Below are positions 56,410-64,000 of a DNA stretch of 64,000 nt, piece by piece; position 1 is the stretch's first letter, and every line of letters begins with the position of its first letter. Made by a program: the position numbers and the translations under genes. The notes below the pieces were generated by a model. The model searched no databases. It saw only the letters and a program-made list of their open reading frames with translations, and was not told the DNA's origin. Origin of the DNA: Plasmodiophora brassicae (taxonomy: Eukaryota > Endomyxa > Phytomyxea > Plasmodiophorida > Plasmodiophoridae); NCBI GenBank assembly GCA_039704465.1, contig JASFAU010000002.1, positions 1,240,001-1,304,000 on the forward strand, given 5' to 3'.

Positions 56410-56854
56410 ATGGCGTCTGAATCGTCGAACTCGAGCCCGACTTCGACCGCGTCATCGCAATCCTCACGGTCGTCACGATCATCGGGATCAACGCGAACGA
56501 GCAGGCAGTGGCTCCAGAATAAGGTGATCCGAATCGGGGATGAGTACCAGGCAACGATCAAGCAGAGACGGGCGAGCTCGCCCGACGACATTGAGCGCGA
56601 CCGACCGGTCTGCGTATGGAGGTCAGGGATGGTGCCGACACTTGTGGTTGACGACTACTTGGCAGAGACAGGCTGCGATCCTGAACGTCTTCATCTGCTC
56701 CTACACCTCATGGAGTATGATGTTCCAGGCGCGAAAGGACTTGTAAGCATGTCACTGGGAGACGCGCCCCCTTACAAGAGCGCGAAGCTAACAGACGCCT
56801 CCCATTCTGATACAGCGTAAATTGAAGTGGTACATCCAACCAATATATTGTTAG
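56410..56854 (+). CDS. Small ELM2-domain-like protein
   Basis: Exon 1 (56410-56742) and exon 2 (56795-56854) flank a 52-nt phase-0 intron and give 130 aa. A Ser-rich N-terminus (MASESSNSSPTSTASSQSSR) leads into VIRIGDEYQATI, the ELM2 opening. VDDYLAETGCDPERLHLLLH and YDVPGAKGL follow, matching the helical end of ELM2 domains in MTA, RERE and CoREST-type corepressors. The SANT domain that usually follows is absent; the tail is TPPILIQRKLKWYIQPIYC. Its stop overlaps the opposite-strand stop of the next gene by two bases. An unspliced reading ends at 56820 instead. Confidence 0.55.
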
Positions 56855-58410
56855 TCTCGATCGGCCGCTGCAGCCGGGGTTGGATGGGCACCGGCAAGAA
56901 AAGACGATGCCGTCAGGATAGGCGGTGTCTTCTGCGCCGCCTTCGTTCTCTGGAAGTACTTGTATCCAACAATGAGGTCGTGCAGCAAGCGTGCATCAGG
57001 GACCGTGTCCAGAATAAACTCCCGGTCCCGTCCTTTCAGACGAAGCGTAAGGCAAGCGCCTTCTAAATCTACAGCATTAATCTCGACCAGCAGGTTTCTA
57101 CCCACAATCTCTTTCGTCGTCCGGTTCAAGCAGAGGACAGCATTGCAATTTGCTCCAAGCAGGATGTCGGCCGTCAGTCCTTCGTCCGAATATTGCTCCT
57201 GAACACGGGGCCAGATAAGGTTAGACGACGAAACGAGGGTGGGCAAATCGAGTACCCGCGCCAGAGAGAATGTCGCCCCGTACGTCGGCAAATGCTTGCA
57301 ACGCCTGATGAACCTGTGCTTGACCACGAGCTCATCGGCGCCCCGTAGTCGTCTATGTTCTCTGTAAACGTACTCTTCGATGAACGCAGCCGACCGATAA
57401 GGCGGAGGTAGGAACTCCATTACGCTGGGAACAGATAAGCTAGAAGTTGCCTAATACGAGCCAGACGGCTACTTACTCCATGAAACCTGCAACGTGGACG
57501 AGAGGATCGTAATTACCATACGTGATCTGCATGTTCATCGCAGCGAACTGAACAGCGAGCTCGAATGACAGCGGATGAGCGCCCGTAATGATCGCATGCC
57601 GAGCCTCGAGGTACAGTACGTGCAGCAACGACGGTTGCTCAACGCCAACCAGCGAGTCTGAGACAAAGAACTTCTTGCGAAACACTATAACCTGGTCGGC
57701 AGGAACTTGCAGGTACAGCGGTTGTTCAGGGACAAGCCATACTAACTGCAGGTCTGCGAAATTGCAACCATCACGTTAGAAGCGTCATTGCCAACGCACA
57801 GCGCATGACAGACGTTGATGTTTCTGGAGTGAAAATTCCGACGAATCATCGATCCCGAACCTCTTCGCAATCGTAGCAGTCTACACACAGGTCGCGCAAA
57901 TCAACGTTGAGGTCGGCCAAAGTCCGGCCGTCCAAGAATACCATACCAGTTCGGCCACGGTGGACGTCTCATTGAGGAGGACCGTCTTCCGCAAACTGTT
58001 ATCGATATCTGTAACAATGCACTGCCTGATCTTGCTCTGGTAATGCACGGGTCCCTGCACACGTCCCGTTACACTACCGACAATGTACGGGGCGTAGCGC
58101 GATGGCAAATTGTGTACCTGTTGCTTGGGCATGATCGATTCCGGATCCAGCCATTGTCCTGCGCCACAGGATTCGTTCACGTCGAATAAGCCCCAGTCGT
58201 CGGACCGCTCTCCGCCGTACTTCTGCATCATACCATCAGGAAACGGCGGCATGCATGCACAGAGAGCTGATAACCAACCTGCGCGACAATGTCGAGAACG
58301 TCACGAACGAGGCTCCCCTCCTCGTACTGGATGACGGCGGCACACTTATCCGCTGAGCTGCCAGCGGGGAACAACACTTTCAAAACGGACGTTCCGCGTG
58401 CCACGCCCAT
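56851..58410 (-). CDS. Talin-head-like FERM protein without a rod
   Basis: Talin heads bind membrane and integrin tails through an atypical FERM domain. The ATG at 58410 opens MGVARGTSVLKVLFPAGSSA. DDWGLFDVNESCGAGQWLDP resembles the talin F0/F1 region. F2 has LQLVWLVPEQPLYLQVPADQ, then RKKFFVSDSLVGVEQPSLLH and ITGAHPLSFELAVQFAAMNM. After a phase-checked intron comes GFMDVMEFLPPPYR, then LPTYGATFSLARV. F3 includes CNAVLCLNRTTKEIVGRNLL and LLHDLIVGYKYFQR. The protein stops shortly after (AGAHPTPAAAADRD), where talin would continue into its rod. About four introns are present. Kindlin has a PH insertion that is missing here. Confidence 0.72.
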
Positions 58411-58773
58411 GGTCGATTGCAACGGCCCGGAGTCAAAATCCGATGCCGCGATGCGGCGGCAGCGCGCGCTCCAGATTTAGCAGCCCTCTGGCATCCGCCG
58501 GCCCTTCAGTCGTGAGTACAACCTCCTACTCGTGAGTCGTGACTACTCCGCGCACAACACACACACACAGACACACAAACACACAATTGTACACCCCCGC
58601 CTAACCTTTCGTTGGGTCATGGGTCCATCGGCGCCGCATGAGGGATCCTGTTACTAAACTGATCAGGCTGTTCACGCTGCCATACAGGGTACGGCATGAT
58701 TCGATAGGGGCCAATAGTACTCGTGGATCGTTTGCTCGCCGATCCTTGACCCAAACTGGACGGTCCCATCCGC
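58411..58773. promoter_or_regulatory. Divergent spacer with CA-rich tract
   Basis: A 363-bp spacer lies between the head-to-head FERM and 7TM-RGS genes. A (CA)n-type tract occupies about 58556-58586, and imperfect direct repeats of GTGAGT(A/C) and ACTCGTGAGT type occur at 58510-58540. An open frame at 58638 onward shows no family resemblance. Confidence 0.4.
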
Positions 58774-60260
58774 ATGATGAGCGACGATACGTCGCCAGTG
58801 ATGATCGTTGTTCTGGGACCGGCGCTACTATTCGTCATGCTAGGCGTCGCGGCCGTCGTCAGCCTGCGCTACAGGGAGCATCCAGCGATTCGATGGCGTG
58901 GCCTTAGGGCCATGCTGGAACGCGTGCTGCTCATATGCCTGTGGGTGCTGTCGATGACGCTCACGCCAGTGCTGTCACCGGCAAGCCATTGTGCCCTTGG
59001 CGTCATAATCGATGCACTGTTCTGTACGTCCCCGAGCAACGCCATGTCTGTCGCCTTGCTGATCCGTCGTGCGCAGGGGCGGCATTGGCATCTGTCGCAT
59101 GCCAGCTGTGGTGTGGATTCATCTCCTGGACCACCATTAACCGCATTTGCGTCATCAAACACACGCTCAGCGTCGTCCCTGCCGGCACGTTGCAGCGCTA
59201 TCGACGCGACTTGTCGTCGCCTGCCGTCCAGGCTCTGCTTACGATCTTCATTGTCGGGGTTGGGGTTGCGGAGGCGATTGTCGTGTACGCTGTGGCCGGT
59301 GAAAGCGGAAGGTACGCAGGGCCATTTGACGCCCTGATAGTCACCTTGTTAACGATTGCACCACGTTGGGCAGTCAACAATTGGAGATGTGTTTGCATCG
59401 ATCAGGCGTATTCACTTGCGTGTGCTTGATCGTGTACGGTATCGCCTTCGCAACGCTCTCCTACAGGCATCGGAAGTTGGATGACACGTTCGGTACGCAC
59501 AATAACGGTTGGCGCCTATGGAAACGCCCGCTCATGCCTGGCAGGAATCGTGCTCGAGTCGAAGGCCATTGCGACCATTGTAACATGCTCAGCATTCCTG
59601 TCCCTGTTCAGGAAGGCACCGACCGCGACGACAGCAATTGACATTGCCTTCGTTATTGTCGTCTGCATTGGCGTTACGATGTCGACGTTTGGGATTCCGG
59701 TGCGAGCCGCTGTAACGACACCTGTCGTCGCCCCAGAACTGCGACAGGCGGCAAACTACCTGCGCATTCAAGTGCGCCCACCAAACAACCCTGTCGTGCA
59801 AGGCTACGGCAACCTGTTCGACGTGATGGACAGCCCGAAAGGGCTTGCTAACCTGAAGGACTTTTGCAAGGCGGAAATGTCCTCCGAGAACGTGGTGTAC
59901 CTGGAACTCAGCAGGTCGATTGCCAGGAAGCACGGCTTGCCGGATATCACCAAGCGGAGGGGTGATGCTGGAAGGGCCTGCACGGTTCCAGCTAACCTGC
60001 AGGCATCGTTCATCGCAGACCTATCTGAGCTCTGCCTCACGTTTCTGATTGCCGACGCCCCCATGCTTTTGAACTTCTCGGTTGACGTTAGGAATTTGGT
60101 AACTGCCTTCCTGGAGGTTCCACAGAACGACATCCAGCAGCGCGTTCAGAAAGGCATAGAAATGCTGTATACCGTCGACGATGCTGTTTGCGAAACTTTT
60201 GTCGGGGACGCCTTTGCCAGGTTCAGGCGGTCAAAGGCCTACGCTACCCTCGTGGTTTGA
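58774..60260 (+). CDS. Seven-TM protein with C-terminal RGS domain
   Basis: RGS domains speed GTP hydrolysis by G-alpha subunits; fusion to a 7TM core occurs in plants (AtRGS1), amoebae and other protists. Four exons (58774-59023, 59077-59419, 59467-59492, 59545-60260) join in phase to 444 aa, with introns of 53, 47 and 52 nt. Exon 3 is only 26 nt. Hydrophobic segments include VMIVVLGPALLFVMLGVAAV, LLTIFIVGVGVAEAIVVYAV and AIDIAFVIVVCIGVTMSTFG. The RGS domain reads LKDFCKAEMSSENVVYLELS, then NFSVDVRNLVTAFLE, followed by FVGDAFARFRRSKAY. The order SSEN...DAFARF...S fits canonical RGS boxes. It lies about 3.4 kb from the GPS-type receptor's start. Confidence 0.8.
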
Positions 60261-60420
60261 CCAATCTGTATCCCTCCGGTAGCTTATCAACAACGGAGAC
60301 AGTGCATAAATACCTGCCAACACATGGCGTGCCCATTCAGTACCGCGTGTTCGACTGTAGTCTGTCGCCCATAGAAGAAAGGATCGAGTCGGGTACCTAC
60401 TAGTAGTCGACCCCGCGAAG

Positions 60421-62279
60421 ATGCCGGCATCGGAATCAGGGGCGTCGGCGAGCTCGACGCCCCGACGGCAAAGGCGCCCGTCGTCGCGTGTTTCTTTCGG
60501 GTCGCTGCGCCTACCACAAAATGATCAGGTGCAGCAGTCAAGCGACCAGGATATGTACACAGTGCTCGCTGCCGACTACATCGACAAGCACAGGATCTGG
60601 GACCTATTCGCCAGCCTGCTCGAGAGCCTAGCCATTGAGAAGCCTGCGAACCCCATCCCGTTCTTGGTTCAGCAGCTACAACGGCCGATCGGTAACGATA
60701 TCAGACGCAGTGATAATTCCATTTCAAGGAACTCTTCACAGTGACCCTCCGCATTCTCGTTCTCGGCGGCCCAGGTTCGGGCAAGACGTCCCTTAGCGCC
60801 CGTATCGTACGAGAATTCGGTGTCGAACGTATGCAGGCGCGGCACTGCATGCTCCTGCCAATGTCTGAACAGCCAACCTTGTACCAACAGTTGTTAGCAG
60901 CAGCGACATACTTCACGAGGTGTCCAACCACGATACACAGGTCGGCCAATGCGTCAAGTCGTATATTGACAAGGGCGAAGCCGTTCCGGATTCCATACTC
61001 GTGCCGATGCTTCTAACGGCCGTTTGCCGCCCATCCTGCAAACAGAATGGATGGCTCCTGGAGGGGTTCCCGCGATGCCGCGATCAAGGCAATCAAATGC
61101 TGAGAGGTGCGTTGATTTAAACCCGCATTTGAATCAATGGCTCAAATCGGCATCCAGCCGGTATACTCCCGAACAAAGTGATTCTGCTGGATCTGCCGCC
61201 AGCGGTTGCAAAGCAGCGAATCCTGGGGCGGCGCGTTGACCCGAAGACGGGCGAAGTGTTTTCCGCCAATGATGTATCGGAATCTGCAGGATCTCGTCTG
61301 CAGAAACGCTCCATCGATACCGACGAGAACGCTGAAAAGACCATCGCGGCATGGACTAAGGACATGAACTCAACCCTGGACCTTTTCAAACGCCAAGCGC
61401 TTATTGTCAATGCCGAGCAGACGCCAGAGCAGATCTGGAAACAAGTTCGCGCGTATCTGTTGACCCGGCCGCCAAGCCTGGCGCCGACTCGTCCACCACG
61501 AATTGCTTTGATTGGCGCACCGGGAACCGGGCGGACGACGATGAGTCACATGATCGCGCAGGAGCTCAACCTAATGCACATCTCGCCAGGTGACCTGTTG
61601 CGCGAACAGATTGCGATGGACAGTGAAATTGGCAAGCTCGCGAAGGGATTCGTTGGGGCTGGTAATGTCGGCACCGCATTGTGCATTGCTGGGCTGACCA
61701 TGGGCACTCAGGTCTGTCCGTGCCCGACGACATTGTGAACACCCTTGTTCGGGACCGGTTGCTCAGCAAGGAGGCCCGTGACCGAGGTTACGTTTTAGAC
61801 GGCTTCCCAGGGACACGAGCGCAGGCGGAAATGATGAAGTCGTGGAACACTATCCCGCGCCGCGTCGTGCTTCTTGAAGGTGCTGGTGCATAGGATAACA
61901 CCACTCTCATACGAAAATAACCAATCACGCCACAGGACCTACGGAAGCTCTTGTCGAACGTGTCTCAGGCCGCCTGATTGATCCGCTTACGAACCGCGTC
62001 TACCACGTCAAAGCAGACCCGCCACCGCCTGGCGACATAGCGTCGCGCTGCGTTCGGCGTGAAGAGGACGACCCCGACGTCGTCCGTCACCAAATCAAGC
62101 GCGTCAAGGCGGCCATCGACGAAGCCGCCGGCGAATTCGGCGAGATCACCGCCCGGGTCGATGCCAATCAGCCGAAGCGCACCGTCTACGAGACGTTCCG
62201 GCACCTGTGCATCTCGGAGCTGCCCATTCCGGCCCCGACCAGCGCGTCGAAGCGCCCGACGTCCCCCAATCCGGTGTAA
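60421..62279 (+). CDS. AK8: Adenylate kinase 8 (AK8), two-domain axonemal kinase
   Basis: AK8 interconverts adenine nucleotides in cilia. The N-terminus (YIDKHRIWDLFASLLESLAI, then KPANPIPFLVQQLQ) is the Dpy30-like docking helix typical of AK8. Kinase domain 1 has LVLGGPGSGKTSLSARIV, GEAVPDSILVPMLL and GWLLEGFPRC, then GRRVDPKTGEVF. Domain 2 has IALIGAPGTGRTTMSHMIAQ, HISPGDLLREQIAMDSEIG and VPDDIVNTLVRDRL, then YVLDGFPGT. Its lid is SGRLIDPLTNRVYHVKADPP. In domain 2 the P-loop Lys is replaced by Arg (GTGRTT). Several short introns are present. The gene follows the RGS gene on the same strand. Confidence 0.88.
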
Positions 62280-62388
62280 CCCCACGACAAGTTCGGCACG
62301 GCCCGGTGCCCAGTTGGCTTTATATATTCAGACTACACGTTTGCGGTTTTCTGCAGGTCGAGTGCCGAACGTTTTTCGCAGGCGGGAG

Positions 62389-62430
62389 AGGGGGGGGGGG
62401 GGGGCCTTGCCGCTGCCGCTGCCGCTGCCG
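62389..62430. repeat. Sixteen-G homopolymer followed by CCGCTG repeats
   Basis: A run of 16 G (62389-62404) is followed by about four CCGCTG/GCCGCT units. It lies in the AK8-to-zinc-finger spacer, about 50 bp downstream of a TATA-like TTTATATATTCAG at 62321-62333. G-quadruplex formation is plausible; length may be error-prone. Confidence 0.85.
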
Positions 62431-62474
62431 ATCCCATTTTCTTCTTTTGGCCGTCGGCTTGTCTTACGCGCCCC

Positions 62475-63334
62475 ATGCCGGGAAGGATTTCGGCGCGTGA
62501 CGAGTGGCCCCCTGTGGGCGACGACCTTCCGACTGGTCACGATGCCCTCACTGAGAACCAGCGACGGCCGGTCTCGTTGCCCTGGGCTCCATATATGCCC
62601 AGGGCGATCATGCTGACGTCTCGTCCCAAGCGCGCGTTTACGTGCGAGACCTGCTCCAGGGTGTTCAGCCGGCGCAGCCACCTCTCCAGCCACGAGAGAA
62701 CACATTCCGGGAACAAACCTTTCGCATGCACCATTTGTGACAAGAAGGTCGGGCTATTCAAAATGAGATGGGCGCATAGGGCGCTGATAATAGTCCTTGC
62801 ACAGTTCACACAGTCGGGAAGTCTGAACAGGTAGCGTACACGTCCGTAATGGTTATCTAGCTGAGCAGTTAGGGCAGGCACGTGCGGATGCATGCGGCGG
62901 ACCAGAGCGAGGCGCGGCTTCCGTACCCTTGTAGCGTGTGTGCCAGACGATTTGGAACAAGCAAAGGCCTGTCCGCTCATACACGAGGTAGCCATCGAGA
63001 GAGCAACGTATCGCCAGCATCACCAATCTGCGACTTGGACGTCGCGCCCCTCCTTCAGTCCGGATCATCTATGCATATTCCATCCGATGTCGACCACTTG
63101 CTTCAGGTACCGCACTTGGAAACACCTCCCCCTGGCCCGCGTCATAACGCCGATACGTTCCGGAACGAGGTCCACGTGAAACTTCAGCCGCTTCGTCGCC
63201 AGCAGCCTTCTCTGCAGTGCCTGCTCTGCTGGCAGACGTTCGCCCATTCGGACCTCGTATCACACCACATGCGCGTGGCACATAGCGGCACATTACCCCA
63301 AGCGTGCCCACCGTTCCCTGATATCGACCTTTAG
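62475..63334 (+). CDS. C2H2 zinc-finger protein with a 26-nt exon
   Basis: From the ATG at 62475 the frame reaches CETCSRVFSRRSHLSSHERT and CTICDKK. A 57-nt intron, a 26-nt exon encoding FTQSGSLN and a 47-nt intron then complete finger 2 as CTICDKKFTQSGSLNRHVRM. The next fingers are CSVCARRFGTSKGLSAHTRG (ending SH) and, near the C-terminus, CLLCWQTFAHSDLVSHHMRV (ending AH). The linker between fingers 3 and 4 is long and low in order. The in-phase rescue of finger 2 makes the splice model firm. A later ATG at 62595 could also be the start. Likely a DNA-binding regulator; target unknown. Confidence 0.8.
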
Positions 63335-63495
63335 CCGTTCGCTGCATTCTACTGACTGTACTGCAAGACCAATGCGTCCCCGTAATACAGGCCCGCATGG
63401 TCATTTGTCCATCGATATCTCGCGGTCATCATTGCGCTCGGTTACCTACTGCGCGCGCACGTGATTGACGCCAGAAACGCGCCGCGCCGCAGGAC

Positions 63496-64000
63496 ATGAC
63501 CAAGACGAAGAAGCGGCCCAGCAGCGGCAAGGCGCCGTCGACGCCGGCCCGGATCGAGCCGGCAGCGCCCATACAGGGCCGTCAGCTGGTCCCGTACTTC
63601 GACGCCAACGGTGCCGAGCAGCACGCCGCCGGGTTGCCGACTGTCGGCCGCCCGCTCGTTCCGTTCTTCCTGCCCGGATCCAATCACGAGAATGTCGATC
63701 TCGTGCTGCCGAGTAGCCCCCCACCTGCCGCTCAGAAATCGACACCGGCGACGACGTCATCGTCTACCGGCAGGAAGGCGAACCCAAGGAAACAGGCGGA
63801 TGCTAATCGGTCGTCATCATCGTCTAGTCGTGGAGCGGATCGTTCACGGTGGGCGGCGTCCGCATTCAGCATATCGCCAGCTCCAGACACGATCCCGCTG
63901 CCGAAGTTTGTCACACAATCTCCTAGGCCTGGTGTCCCGAAGCGGCTAAATTTCCGCTCGCAAGCTGGCCATGATTCCGACAACGACGACGACATGCAAA
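63496..64000 (+). CDS. PNRC-like proline-rich protein (3' end outside window)
   Basis: An ORF from the ATG at 63496 (MTKTKKRPSSGKAPSTPARI) stays open to the window end, 168 codons. It is rich in Pro/Ser. Two related motifs occur, QGRQLVPYFDANG and VGRPLVPFFLPGS. Near 63850-63905 lies WAASAFSISPAPDTIPLPKF, which strongly resembles the PNRC motif Y-A-G-x-x-F-x-x-S-P-x-P-x-x-L-P-x-P-x-F/W. PNRC proteins link decapping enzyme DCP1/DCP2 to NMD factors. The tail turns acidic (DSDNDDDMQ). UPF2 in the same window is suggestive but not linked. Confidence 0.6.
   Translation, partial: MTKTKKRPSSGKAPSTPARIEPAAPIQGRQLVPYFDANGAEQHAAGLPTVGRPLVPFFLPGSNHENVDLVLPSSPPPAAQKSTPATTSSSTGRKANPRKQADANRSSSSSSRGADRSRWAASAFSISPAPDTIPLPKFVTQSPRPGVPKRLNFRSQAGHDSDNDDDMQ

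Noticed and set aside
59366..59641. Hydrophobic frame CLIVYGIAFATLSY that looks like a TM helix
   Set aside because: It lies in a 47-nt intron of the 7TM-RGS gene; splicing it out restores the reading frame through a 26-nt exon.
1..64000. Possible bacterial or organellar origin, tRNA or rRNA genes
   Set aside because: Spliced eukaryotic genes occur throughout; no tRNA cloverleaf or rRNA core was noticed by eye, though a covariance-model scan would be needed to be certain.

Overview
This is a gene-dense eukaryotic nuclear window from what looks like a free-swimming, motile-stage protist. Genes sit tens to a few hundred bases apart on both strands. They are broken by very short GT-AG introns: those I could phase exactly measure 47-59 nt, with one of 95 nt. 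Two axonemal proteins, radial spoke protein 3 and adenylate kinase 8, imply a 9+2 flagellum. TIM13 and an SDH assembly factor imply mitochondria. A talin-head-like FERM protein, a tiny-macrocysts (Tmc)-like membrane protein, a 7TM-RGS protein and an adhesion-GPCR-like receptor argue against a plant or a higher fungus. Base composition and intron size would fit a plasmodiophorid (Rhizaria) or a zoosporic relative, but the sequence alone does not fix the species.

Layout. 1-5.6 kb: 3' part of MOT1/BTAF1. 5.7-7.5 kb: GUCD1, a mariner-like transposase scrap and TIM13. 7.7-10.1 kb: TYW1 (wybutosine synthesis). 10.5-15.6 kb: RSP3, OGG1, DDI1 and SDHAF2; OGG1 and DDI1 share one promoter. 16-20.6 kb: SMC6. 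20.8-25.5 kb: eIF2B-alpha, an SLC18-type MFS carrier and an ELO elongase. 26.1-33.1 kb: a five-exon Tmc-like PAS membrane protein, a WD-repeat/coiled-coil protein and a C2H2 protein. 33.4-40.4 kb: UPF2, an LRR protein and RIO2. 40.4-44.8 kb: a transposon graveyard (Ty3/gypsy scrap, Helitron pieces in a 0.45-kb-armed hairpin, a dead ELO copy), bracketed by two diverged copies of one gene junction. 44.8-55.4 kb: a giant minus-strand receptor gene with signal peptide, LRRs, a ~6 kb 15-bp minisatellite encoding a Pro-Thr-Thr-Arg-Lys stalk, a REJ/GPS-like region and 7 TM helices. 55.7-60.3 kb: secreted DOPA-dioxygenase-like protein, small ELM2 protein, talin-head-like FERM protein and 7TM-RGS protein. 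60.4-64 kb: AK8, a C2H2 protein and a PNRC-like ORF running off the end.

How they relate. Most genes are unrelated housekeeping neighbours. Two groupings stand out. The first is the head-to-head DNA glycosylase/DDI1 pair, which parallels the MAG1-DDI1 pair of budding yeast. The second is the 45-60 kb block, rich in surface and signalling genes: a GPS-type receptor, a 7TM-RGS regulator, a talin-like adhesion adaptor and a secreted enzyme. Gene models below are manual splices checked for reading phase where stated; no database search was possible.
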